Under the pieces are notes generated by a model. The model did no database searches. It saw only the letters and a program-made list of their open reading frames with translations, and had not been told where the DNA came from. From contig UCEY01000044.1 in the NCBI GenBank assembly GCA_900471605.1, positions 62,001 to 126,000 on the forward strand: a DNA stretch of 64,000 nt, read 5' to 3'. Below are positions 56,449-64,000 of this stretch, piece by piece (the stretch's first letter is position 1; each line of letters starts with the position of its first letter). A program made the position numbers and the translations under genes. Source of the stretch: Hyphomicrobiales bacterium. GTDB taxonomy: Bacteria > Pseudomonadota > Alphaproteobacteria > Rhizobiales > Rhizobiaceae.

Positions 56449-59214
56449 TCAACTTGCCTGTTTCTTGAGAAAGACGGTGCTTGCCGCAATCAGCAGCGGA
56501 ACGGCGACAAGCAGGGGCAGGAAAGCTCCAAGGAGGCTGTCGAAACCGAGGCCCTTTGAGAAGGTCCCGCGCGAGATGATGTTGAAATAGGTGGTCGGAT
56601 AGATCTGTCCGACGAGCGCCCCGATGCCCTGCAGCGAGGAGACGGGATCGATCATGCCGGCAAACTGCACGGCCGGGATGATCGTCATCAGCGTGGTGCC
56701 GAAGATCGCGGCGATCTGGCTCGACATGAAGGTCGAGACGAGCAGGCCGAAGGCGGTCGCGAAGCCGACATAAAGAAGAGCGGCTGCCGCAAAGGCAAGC
56801 AGGCTGCCGGTGAACGGCACCTGGAACACCAGGACTGCGAACAGCCACAGGAGCACCGCGTTCATCATGCCGAGCGCCAGATAGGGGAGTTGCTTGCCGA
56901 TGAGGAATTCGAGCCGCGTCACCGGCGTCACGTAGAAATTGACGATCGAGCCGAGTTCCTTTTCCCGCACCACCGAAAGTGCCGCGAGCATGGCCGGGAT
57001 CAGCAGAAGCAGCAGCGGAATGACGGCCGGCACCATGGCCACCAGGCTTTCGATGCCGGGATTGTAGCGGAAGCGGGTCTCGATCGAGAACTGGCCGGTT
57101 GCAGCATTGCCGTAGATCTCGCGGGCCTTCTGCGCCAGCCATTGGGCATGCATGCCCTGCACGTATCCGCGCGTCGTTTCTGCCCGCTGCGGCATCGCGC
57201 CATCGATCCATGCGCCGATCTCGACATCGTGCCCGCGGGCGACATGTTCGGCAAACCCCGCCGGTATCTCGATCGCCAGCTTCAGCGAGCCGTCGCGCAT
57301 GCGCCTGTCGAGGTCGGCATAATCTGCAATCGGCGGCTGCTCGATGAAATAGCGGGAACCGGAAATATTGGCGACGTAGTCGCGGCTGGCGACCGTATCG
57401 TCCCGGTCGAGAACCGCAAAGCTCAGGTCCTTGACGTCCATGTTGATGCCGTAACCGATCACGAACATCAGGATGACGCTGCCGATCAGCGCCAGCGTGG
57501 CGCGGATGGGGTCGCGTCGGATTTCCAGGGTTTCGCGAAGGCTGTAGCTCCAGATCCGGCGCAGGTCGAAGGCGCGGTGCCGGTCCGGGCTTGTGAATCT
57601 GCGTCCGTCTTCGGCCATCGTCGAGGGCGGCGCGGATGAAGCCGCCGTCTCGCCGATCGCATCCTCGAGATAGGCGATGAACGCCTCCTCCAGCGTGGCG
57701 GCATAGCGGGTTTTGCGGATCTCCTCGGGCGTATCGCTCACCAGCACCTTGCCGGCATGCATCAGCGAGATGCGGTCGCAGCGTTCCGCCTCGTTCATGA
57801 AATGGGTGGAGATGAATATGGTGACGCGATCTTTCCGCGAGAGCTCGATCAGCGCCGCCCAGAGCTGGTCGCGGGCGATGGGATCGACCCCGGATGTCGG
57901 TTCGTCGAGAATCAGCACTTCCGGCGAATGGATCAGCGCCACAGCCAGCGACAGCCGCTGCCGGACGCCGAGCGGCAGCGCGTCGGGCAGCGTGTCCATG
58001 ACGTCGGTAAGCTCGAACCGCCGGCCCATTTCCGCGATCCGGGCGGGGATCGTGTCGGCCGGCAGCTGGAACAGCCGCGCATGCAGGTCGAGATTCTGCC
58101 GGACCGTCAGTTCGCTGTAGAGCGAGAAGGCCTGGCTCATGTAGCCGACACGCCGGCGGACATCCATGTCCTTCGGATCGATCGTCTTGCCGAACAGTTT
58201 CGCGGTACCCTCGCTTGCCGGCAGCAGGCCGGTCAGCATCTTCATCGTCGTCGACTTGCCGCAGCCGTTCGAGCCGAGGAAGCCGAAAATCTCGCCGCGG
58301 CGGATGCGGAAGCTGACATTGTCCACCGCCGTGAAATCCCCGAACCGCATCGTCAGGCCTTCCGCCTCGATGGCGACGTCAGCCTCGGCGAAGTCCGCAG
58401 GCTGGATCGAAACCGCACGGTAGGCGGTCCGTTTCTCTTCCGGCATAAGCTGGATGAAAGCCTCGTCGAGCGTATGCGCGCGGGTGCGGGTCAGAATCTG
58501 GCGCGGCGTGCCGGTCGCCAGCACCTTGCCGGCATCCATGGCGGCCAGCCAGTCGAAACGCGCCGCTTCCTCCATATAGGCGGTCGCGACGATCACGCTC
58601 ATCTCCGGCCGCTCCCTTCGAATATCCTCGACCAGGCTCCAGAACTGCCGGCGCGACAGCGGATCGACCCCGGTCGTCGGTTCGTCGAGAATAAGCAGGT
58701 CCGGATCGTGGATGAGGGCGCAGCAAAGGCCGAGCTTCTGTTTCATGCCGCCCGAAAGCTTGCCGGCGGGACGATCCTCGAAACCCGACAGGCCGGTGCG
58801 CTTCAGAAGGTTGGCGATGCGGTACTGCCGTTCCTCGCGGCCCTGGCCGAACAGGCGGGCGAAGAAATCGGCATTCTCGAACACCGACAGCGTCGGATAG
58901 AGGTTCTTGCCCAGTCCCTGCGGCATGTAGGCGATCGCCGGGTAGGTGCGGTCCCGGTGGCGGGTGCTGCGCATGTCGCCGCCGAGCACCTCGACCTCGC
59001 CCGTCTGGATCTGCCGCGCGCCTGAGATCAGCGAGAGCAGCGAGGATTTGCCGACACCGTCCGGGCCGATCAGGCCAATCATCCGTCCCGCGGGCAGGTC
59101 GAGGCTTACGCCGTCGATGGCGCGCGTCCTGCCATAGGAATGGCTGACATCCTTCAACCGCGCCACATAGGCCGGTTCCGCCGGGGTGCCGGTTGCCTGT
59201 TGTTCCGGGTTCAT
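56449..59214 (-). CDS. fused ABC transporter, two ATPase domains plus permease (RbbA-like)
   Basis: A 921-residue fusion. ATPase 1 (~15-235) has Walker A GPDGVGKSSLLSL and signature KLSGGMKQKLGL. ATPase 2 (~280-510) has GSNGCGKSTTMKM and LGVRQRLSLAVALIHSPEVLILDEPTSGVDP. The ABC-2 permease half starts near 555 with a helix, a periplasmic domain and five helices (VVREKELGSIVNFYVTPVTRLEFLIGKQ). ATG 59214 overlaps the HlyD stop. The layout is the YhiH/RbbA type. The upstream adaptor HlyD is frameshifted, which may leave this exporter without a periplasmic partner. Confidence 0.9.
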   Translation of the reverse strand: MNPEQQATGTPAEPAYVARLKDVSHSYGRTRAIDGVSLDLPAGRMIGLIGPDGVGKSSLLSLISGARQIQTGEVEVLGGDMRSTRHRDRTYPAIAYMPQGLGKNLYPTLSVFENADFFARLFGQGREERQYRIANLLKRTGLSGFEDRPAGKLSGGMKQKLGLCCALIHDPDLLILDEPTTGVDPLSRRQFWSLVEDIRRERPEMSVIVATAYMEEAARFDWLAAMDAGKVLATGTPRQILTRTRAHTLDEAFIQLMPEEKRTAYRAVSIQPADFAEADVAIEAEGLTMRFGDFTAVDNVSFRIRRGEIFGFLGSNGCGKSTTMKMLTGLLPASEGTAKLFGKTIDPKDMDVRRRVGYMSQAFSLYSELTVRQNLDLHARLFQLPADTIPARIAEMGRRFELTDVMDTLPDALPLGVRQRLSLAVALIHSPEVLILDEPTSGVDPIARDQLWAALIELSRKDRVTIFISTHFMNEAERCDRISLMHAGKVLVSDTPEEIRKTRYAATLEEAFIAYLEDAIGETAASSAPPSTMAEDGRRFTSPDRHRAFDLRRIWSYSLRETLEIRRDPIRATLALIGSVILMFVIGYGINMDVKDLSFAVLDRDDTVASRDYVANISGSRYFIEQPPIADYADLDRRMRDGSLKLAIEIPAGFAEHVARGHDVEIGAWIDGAMPQRAETTRGYVQGMHAQWLAQKAREIYGNAATGQFSIETRFRYNPGIESLVAMVPAVIPLLLLLIPAMLAALSVVREKELGSIVNFYVTPVTRLEFLIGKQLPYLALGMMNAVLLWLFAVLVFQVPFTGSLLAFAAAALLYVGFATAFGLLVSTFMSSQIAAIFGTTLMTIIPAVQFAGMIDPVSSLQGIGALVGQIYPTTYFNIISRGTFSKGLGFDSLLGAFLPLLVAVPLLIAASTVFLKKQAS

Positions 59215-60237
59215 GGGGTCAGCGGCTGCGCCAGGGCCGCCGGCCATGTCGCGGCGGGATCGAGCTTCACATAGGTCCGGCCCGGCAGGCCGGTCTTGAC
59301 CTGCGCGATATATTTCTGGAGCAGTTCAGGAGAGACCCGTGCCCGCAGGCGGAACATAAGCTTCTGGCGCTCCTCTTCGGTTTCCACGGTCTTCGGCGTG
59401 AACTGCGCCACGTCGGACACGAACGATATCCGGGCAGGAATGACATATTGGGGGGCGGCATCGAGAACGATCCGGGCCTCGCCGCCGATCGGGGTGCGGC
59501 CTGCCTCCTCCGTGGCCAGGAAGAAGGTCATGTAGACATCGCCGACATCGAGGATGTTGAGCACGCGGCCGCCGGCCGCCACCACTTCGCCGGGCTGGGC
59601 CACAAGATATTGCACGCGTCCGTCGCGCGACGGTCGCCTGCATGGCCTCGACCGCGGCCCCGGCATCCACGACCTGCGACTGCGCTGCGCCGACCGCGGC
59701 ATCGGTTGCGGCAAGGTTGGCTTTTGCCGCCGCGACGGTTGCGACGCCTCCTTCGACACGGGCGCGGTCGTCGTCCAGCAACTGGTCCGAAACCGATCCG
59801 CTGCGGCTCATCTGTTCGCTGCGGGTAAGCCGCTTGCGGGCCGATTGCAGCTGGACCTCGTTCTGGGAAACGGTTGCGGCCGCGGCTTCCTTTTCCGCCT
59901 GGCGCTGGACGACCAGGCTTTTCGCGGTTTCGATGGCGATCCTTGCCCTGGCAAGCTGGGCTTCCGCTTCCCGCTTCTGGGCCGCGAGCTGCTCGATATC
60001 CATGCGGGCGACGACCGCGCCGGCTTTGACGAAGTCGCCTTCCCTGACCAGGATGTCCGAAAGGCGCCCTGCGGTTCTCGCCGCGACGTCGATCTCGACC
60101 GCCTCGACGCGGCCGTTACCGCTGGCGATCCCCTGCATGGCCTGCGCCGCCCGAAGGTCCTGCTGGTACCGCCAGCCGAAATAACCGGCGGCGCCAACGA
60201 CTGCGAGAATGGTGGCGGCTTTTGCGATACGGTTCAA
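59211..60237 (-). pseudogene. HlyD/membrane-fusion adaptor, frameshifted by internal deletion
   Basis: The 5' frame from ATG 60237 encodes a normal membrane-fusion protein (signal anchor TILAVVGAAGYFGW, then GRVEAVEIDVAARTAGRLSDILV and a coiled-coil hairpin) as far as AVEAMQATVA near 59630. The rest (RDGRVQYLVAQPGEVVAAGGRVLNILDVGDVYMTFFL... to QPLTP) continues in another frame, ending at 59211. The conserved stretch usually between these parts (about 14 residues with an I-x-A-D-I-x-D-x-x-L-x-(A/S)-P pattern) is missing, so a ~40-base deletion is likelier than a single-base error. The short repeat GCGCG at the junction could have mediated it. Confidence 0.78.
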
Positions 60238-60299
60238 AGGGAGGCTCCATGAACGCTGATGTCCGGCGGCTTTCGTATCTGCCCATCACGGGCCCTGTG

Positions 60300-60313
60300 G
60301 TGATCTAAGTCAA
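60300..60313 (-). promoter_or_regulatory. FixK/FNR-like box upstream of the ABC exporter operon
   Basis: On the minus strand TTGACTTAGATCAC, one base short of the TTGA-N6-TCAA dyad, is centred ~70 bases before the HlyD ATG. GATACG at 60279-60274 is a possible -10. Confidence 0.5.
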
Positions 60314-60387
60314 GCGGGCAGGAGTTTTCGCCGGACTTTGGCCCAGGCAGTCTCTCCGGGACAAAGCCGGACTTGCGTGCCCTTGCT

Positions 60388-60846
60388 CTATGGTCGCCGC
60401 GCCGCGAAATCGGCAAGGATCTGTTTCTGGCCCTTCAATATCTTGCGCTCCGCTTCGCCGAGCCCGAACCATCCGGCACGGTCGACCTCGGGAAATTCCT
60501 TCATCAGCCCCGATTTCGGCGGCCATTCGATCCGGAACGTGTTGCTGACGATGTTTTCGACGTCGATATCGGCCTCTACCGACCATGCGAGCACGTGTTT
60601 GCCGCCGGGCTGGCGATATTCGCCGAGCCATTCGCATTCGTCCTCGATTGTCGCTCCGACTTCCTCGAAGACCTCCCGCTTCGCGGCGGCCTGCTCGTCT
60701 TCGCCGTCATCGACGAGACCCTTGGGAATGGACCATGCTCCCTCGTCCTTGCGTGCCCAGAACGGCCCGCCGGGATGAACCAGAAACACTTCCCGATATC
60801 CGGCGACCTGCCGGAATATCAAAAGACCTGCGCTGCGTTGCGGCAT
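60388..60846 (-). CDS. NUDIX hydrolase
   Basis: A 152-residue NUDIX protein. The NUDIX box is complete: GLVDDGEDEQAAAKREVFEEVG (~47-68), after SAGLLIFRQ and WSIPKG. It hydrolyses nucleoside-diphosphate-linked compounds; the substrate is not predictable. ATG 60846 starts at MPQRSAG; the frame extends 17 codons further without support. It is divergent from the universal stress protein across a region containing a FixK-type box. Confidence 0.88.
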   Translation of the reverse strand: MPQRSAGLLIFRQVAGYREVFLVHPGGPFWARKDEGAWSIPKGLVDDGEDEQAAAKREVFEEVGATIEDECEWLGEYRQPGGKHVLAWSVEADIDVENIVSNTFRIEWPPKSGLMKEFPEVDRAGWFGLGEAERKILKGQKQILADFAARRP

Positions 60847-60938
60847 GACAAGAGCTTTCCCTGCGGCGCCGGAGGCCGGCTTTGCGGATCCTAACATCCG
60901 CAGGCAGCGTGCCGCAATTTGCCATTCCCGGGTTCCGG

Positions 60939-60952
60939 TTGACGAAGATCAT
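60939..60952 (+). promoter_or_regulatory. FixK/FNR-like box upstream of the universal stress protein
   Basis: TTGACGAAGATCAT matches TTGAC-N4-ATCAA at all but the last base. Its centre lies ~30 bases before TAGGCT (60974-60979), the spacing expected of a class II activator site and -10. Confidence 0.6.
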
Positions 60953-61023
60953 GGCACCGGCAGGCACCGGTCCTAGGCTTCGTTCACAGGGCCGATCACG
61001 GCCTCATGCAGAGGAGACAAAAA

Positions 61024-61854
61024 ATGTCATTCAAGACAGTGCTTTCAGTGATCGGCAATACGGACCCCGCCGCCGATCTCGCCCGCGCCATGGAAGTGGC
61101 GACTGAACTCGAAGCGCATCTTTCCGTCGTGGTCGCCAGCTTGGCCGCCCCGGCAACCATGGGCGATTTTCCGGCCGGCACGGTATGGCTCGACCAGCGG
61201 GACGAGGACCTGAGATCGCTCGACGACATCCGGAAACAGGTGGCAAGCGCCTGCAAGACCAACGGCCTGTCGTTCGATGTCGATATTCTCTACGCGGAAA
61301 GCGTTTTCGTCAGCGAGGAAATCCATCGCCGCGCACTTTATGCCGACGTGCTGATGATCGGGGACGGCGTTCGCAGCGACGGCACCCTCACGGGTCGGAT
61401 CGTCGATGGCGGCGTCTTCGAGGCCCGCCGCCCTCTCCTGCTCGCGCCGAAGGACCGCGGGACGACGTTGAAGCCGAGACGGATCCTGCTCGCCTGGAAC
61501 TCCCGTACCGAAGCGGCCAAGGCTGCGCGCGAGGCCCTGGAAATGATGACATGGGCGGAGGAGGTGCATGTCGTGCTCGTCGATCCCGACAGCTCCTACT
61601 GGGTCAGCGGCGGCGAACCCGGCGCCGACGTTGCCGCCTATCTGGCGCGTCACGGCATAAAGGTGCTCGTCGAACAGCTGGCAAGCGGTGGCCGCCTGGT
61701 GGAAGACGTGCTCGAAAAGCACGCGCTGGAGATCAGCGCCGACCTCATCGTCATGGGCGCATACGGCCATTCGCGCCTGCGCGAACGGATCTTCGGCGGC
61801 GTGACGGCATCCGTGCTGCAGGACGCCAAGTTTCCGATCCTGATCGCCAGATAA
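61024..61854 (+). CDS. tandem-domain universal stress protein
   Basis: A 276-residue protein with two UspA-like domains (~1-140 and ~150-276). The second ends with the ATP-binding signature IVMGAYGHSRLRERIFGGVTASVL; the first has the degenerate MIGDGVRSDGTLTGRIVDG. Such tandem Usps are commonly induced by low oxygen or energy stress. ATG 61024 has GAGGAGA 6 bases upstream. A FixK-like box and a -10-like hexamer lie at suitable spacing upstream. It is a single gene followed by the convergent tRNA. Confidence 0.9.
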   Translation: MSFKTVLSVIGNTDPAADLARAMEVATELEAHLSVVVASLAAPATMGDFPAGTVWLDQRDEDLRSLDDIRKQVASACKTNGLSFDVDILYAESVFVSEEIHRRALYADVLMIGDGVRSDGTLTGRIVDGGVFEARRPLLLAPKDRGTTLKPRRILLAWNSRTEAAKAAREALEMMTWAEEVHVVLVDPDSSYWVSGGEPGADVAAYLARHGIKVLVEQLASGGRLVEDVLEKHALEISADLIVMGAYGHSRLRERIFGGVTASVLQDAKFPILIAR

Positions 61855-62026
61855 TATCAACAGGCAGCTGTGCCCTGTTCCGTCAATCGGCGGGACAGGG
61901 TTTTCGCGCCCGGATCTGCGGCGAACGGGAACGGGATCGGACGGAACCAGAAAGCGCAACCGCCATCAATTGCGATCGGCGGCCAAAGCGGCTGAGAGAA
62001 AACTTCAGGGAAGTTTCGAAGAGAAT

Positions 62027-62100
62027 TGGCTGGGGAACCTGGATTCGAACCAAGATTAACGGAGTCAGAGTCCGTCGTTCTACCGTTGAACTATTCCCCA
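62027..62100 (-). tRNA. tRNA-Gln (CTG anticodon)
   Basis: A 74-base tRNA including the encoded CCA. The acceptor stem TGGGGAA pairs with TTCCCCA, with discriminator G. The anticodon stem ACGGA/TCCGT encloses CTCTGAC, giving anticodon CTG (Gln, CAG codons). The T-loop TTCGAAT is standard. Read on the minus strand. Confidence 0.95.
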
Positions 62101-62139
62101 GCAGGGGCCGCCGGGTGATGGCCCGGCCGGTGTGCGGCG

Positions 62140-62167
62140 CTTATAAACAAAAGCGGGCGGATTGCAA
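62140..62167 (-). promoter_or_regulatory. promoter of tRNA-Gln
   Basis: On the minus strand TTGCAA (62167-62162), a 16-base spacer and TATAAG (62145-62140) lie ~40 bases before the tRNA 5' end. This is a good vegetative promoter for the tRNA gene. Confidence 0.6.
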
Positions 62168-62380
62168 ATACCGATTTCGAAAAAAATCGATGCCGCGAAA
62201 GCTTTGTCGTCACGGCTGCGAAAAAGCTGGAGCGCGGGTCTGATGACAGGTCCGTGACACGGGCGGCAAAAAGCCGTTGGCGAAAACGCCACCGCCTGTT
62301 ATCTTCGCGCCAACGAAACAATCAGACGCCAGCGGCATACCTTCAAGAGGGCCTTGCGCGGCGAGATGGACATATAAGTG

Positions 62381-63991
62381 ATGGACCCCGATAGCGGCGC
62401 AAAGCCGCCGGAAGGCGGGGCGTCGGCGGCACCGCGCGGAGAGGGGAAATCCTCGAGGCGTCGGAAGGCGAAGCGGAACGGCAAACGTCGTGACGCGGCG
62501 CCTGTGAGCCATTCGGATGCGGTCGATTCGGCCGCGCCTGCCGGACGTCCCCATAGCCAGGACCCCAGCCCGTCGGCGCGCAAGCGCAAGCGGCGTCGCG
62601 CGAAATCCGCCGGCGCTCGGCAGTCGGGGCAGGGCTCGAACACCGCACCCGCAGCACAGCAGGTTTCGGTCCGCGCCGAGGGCGGGCAGCAGCCCCATTC
62701 GGCAAAACCGCCGTCTTCGTCGCGCAATCGGCGCAAGAAGAACAGAGGCGGCCGTGGCCTTCAGGGCAGGCCGCTGGCACCCGCCAAGGCGGCGCCGGGT
62801 GTCGCGAAGGTCCAGGTCCCCGCCGGTTCGGGTCAAGTTGCCGCCAAGGATGTCCGCGGCAGGGCCGGCGCTGAAAGCCCGGCGGCGGAACCGCGCGGCG
62901 AAAAATTCTCCTACGTCAACGATCTCTATGCGGCGCTCGACCTCGGCACCAACAATTGCCGCCTGCTGATCGCCCAGCCGACAAGGCCCGGCCAGTTCCG
63001 GGTCGTCGATGCGTTTTCGCGCATCGTCCGCCTCGGCGAAGGGCTCGGCACCAGCCGCCGGCTGTCGCAGGATGCGATGGACCGCGCGGTCGAGGCTTTG
63101 CGCATCTGCGCCGCAAAGCTCGCCAGCCGGCAGATCCGCCGCATGCGGCTGATCGCCACCGAAGCTTGCCGCGCCGCCGAGAACGGCGAGGAATTTCTCT
63201 CTCGCGTCACCTCGGAAACCGGGCTGGAACTCGAAATCATCGATCGGGAAACCGAGGCCCGGCTTGCCGTGTCCGGATGTTCGTCGCTCGTCGGTCGCGA
63301 GGCGCGCTCCGTGGTTCTCTTCGATATCGGCGGCGGTTCGTCGGAAATCGCCGTCATCCGCATCGATGACAGCCGTTCGAGCCGGCTCGCCAACCACATC
63401 ACCCATTGGACCTCGCTTCCGGTCGGCGTCGTGACGCTGTCGGAACGGCATGGCGGACGCGACGTGACGCCGGATGTCTTCTCCGCGATGGTGACGGAAG
63501 TCGAAGGCATGCTGGCTGCTTTCGATTGCCCGCCGGTCACAGCCTTCCGCCGTCAGGGTGCCGAGGATTTCCATCTGATCGGTACGTCCGGCACGGTGAC
63601 CACGCTTGCCGGCGTGCATCTCGACCTGCCGCGCTACGACCGTCGCAAGGTCGACGGGTTATGGCTCTCGGATGCGGAAGTCTCCGCCATGCAGGCGAAG
63701 CTGCTCTCCTGGGATTTCGCCGGCCGTGCTGCCAACCCGTGCATCGGTCCCGATCGGGCCGATCTGGTGCTGGCCGGCTGCGCGATTCTGGAAGCGATCC
63801 GCCGCCGCTGGCCGAGCCAGCGCATGCGGGTTGCCGACCGGGGCCTGCGCGAGGGCCTGTTGACGGACATGATGGCCGACGATGGCGTATGGCGCCGCGT
63901 GCGGCCGCGCCGCCCAGGGGCCAATCAGGGGGCCAATCCGGGGGGCAGTCATGGTGCCGGCGGGCAGGATGAAGCGGGAGCAAGGCGATGA
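62381..63991 (+). CDS. Ppx/GppA phosphatase with long basic N-terminal extension
   Basis: A 536-residue exopolyphosphatase/pppGpp phosphatase. The catalytic part begins near 182 (YAALDLGTNNCRLLIAQPT), with RIVRLGEGLG, ATEACRAAENGEEFL, DIGGGSSEIAVI and GTSGTVTTLAGV. About 175 residues precede it, disordered and very basic (SSRRRKAKRNGKRRD, ARKRKRRRAKS, SRNRRKKNRGGRG), and could bind polyphosphate or RNA. A Gly/Ala/Asn-rich tail follows the core. Initiation may be at GTG 62378 or ATG 62381. The next gene starts inside its stop codon, suggesting coupling. Confidence 0.88.
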   Translation: MDPDSGAKPPEGGASAAPRGEGKSSRRRKAKRNGKRRDAAPVSHSDAVDSAAPAGRPHSQDPSPSARKRKRRRAKSAGARQSGQGSNTAPAAQQVSVRAEGGQQPHSAKPPSSSRNRRKKNRGGRGLQGRPLAPAKAAPGVAKVQVPAGSGQVAAKDVRGRAGAESPAAEPRGEKFSYVNDLYAALDLGTNNCRLLIAQPTRPGQFRVVDAFSRIVRLGEGLGTSRRLSQDAMDRAVEALRICAAKLASRQIRRMRLIATEACRAAENGEEFLSRVTSETGLELEIIDRETEARLAVSGCSSLVGREARSVVLFDIGGGSSEIAVIRIDDSRSSRLANHITHWTSLPVGVVTLSERHGGRDVTPDVFSAMVTEVEGMLAAFDCPPVTAFRRQGAEDFHLIGTSGTVTTLAGVHLDLPRYDRRKVDGLWLSDAEVSAMQAKLLSWDFAGRAANPCIGPDRADLVLAGCAILEAIRRRWPSQRMRVADRGLREGLLTDMMADDGVWRRVRPRRPGANQGANPGGSHGAGGQDEAGARR

Positions 63992-64000
63992 CGAAACCAC
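63988..64000 (+). CDS. start of next gene (probable rlmE, partial)
   Basis: ATG at 63988 overlaps the Ppx/GppA stop (ATGA) with CAAGGCG before it, and the first codons read M-T-K-P. In rhizobia the gene after this phosphatase is usually the 23S rRNA 2'-O-methyltransferase rlmE (rrmJ), whose product starts in this way. Only four codons are inside the window, so identity is inferred from known gene order. Confidence 0.45.

Noticed and set aside
1..64000. CRISPR arrays, prophage genes, integrases, rRNA operons and complete insertion sequences
   Set aside because: No regularly spaced repeats, phage structural genes, recombinases or rRNA sequences were found.

Overview
The window looks like chromosomal DNA of a Rhizobiaceae-type alphaproteobacterium. 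It is GC-rich, carries the Rhizobiales iron regulator RirA, an alphaproteobacterial tRNA-Gln, a complete Kdp potassium system and many short proteins of rhizobial type. The first ~1.1 kb (a DUF488 gene overlapping its usual partner) is visibly less GC-rich than the rest and may be acquired DNA.

Layout. 1.1-4.5 kb: an ECF sigma factor and membrane anti-sigma (SigF/NrsF type) divergent from a Met-rich periplasmic peptide, a haem-b membrane protein and a Tat-exported molybdopterin oxidoreductase; this gene set matches the SigF/NrsF-MrpX-YedZ1-YedY1 reactive-chlorine defence known from Azospira. 4.5-8.7 kb: a sensor kinase and a REC-EAL response regulator. 9-12 kb: a TRAP transporter (fused DctQM plus DctP). 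12-19.8 kb: a small HTH protein, LysR/mmsA, DUF898 with an M48 protease, rirA and an AbrB-type membrane protein. 19.8-25.3 kb: an orphan TadG-like protein, gluconokinase, and a TetR gene facing two FAD amine/amino-acid oxidoreductases. 25.5-35.2 kb: small membrane proteins, then kdpF-A-(extra microprotein)-B-C-D-E and a PtsN-like EIIA. 35.3-40.1 kb: a diguanylate cyclase, an MFS exporter and exported MsrB/MsrA. 40.2-49.5 kb: phosphoketolase, acetate kinase and phosphotransacetylase, divergent from a pyruvate-kinase-like gene, followed by an APH/P-loop kinase and a zinc alcohol dehydrogenase. 49.6-55.3 kb: a run of short proteins, a cold-shock protein and two transglutaminase-like proteins. 55.3-60.2 kb: an ABC exporter whose HlyD subunit is frameshifted. 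60.4-64 kb: NUDIX hydrolase, tandem universal stress protein, tRNA-Gln, Ppx/GppA and the first codons of the next gene.

Two regulatory themes connect distant genes. (1) A GTAAC-N16-CGAAT promoter lies on both strands between sigF and mrpX, and a related GTAAC-N17-CGTAAT element lies before msrB 38 kb away, suggesting one sigma-F regulon that protects and repairs periplasmic methionine. (2) FixK/FNR-like boxes, TTG(A/C)-N6-(T/G)CAA, precede the phosphoketolase/Ack/Pta and pyruvate-kinase divergon, the APH/P-loop kinase, the alcohol dehydrogenase and its divergent neighbour, the ABC exporter and the universal stress protein. This points to an oxygen-limitation energy and stress island spanning about 40-62 kb.

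Other notable structures are a 267-bp element with 31-bp inverted ends, a nested palindrome inside a microprotein gene between kdpA and kdpB, and a duplicated leader in front of two unrelated small genes.
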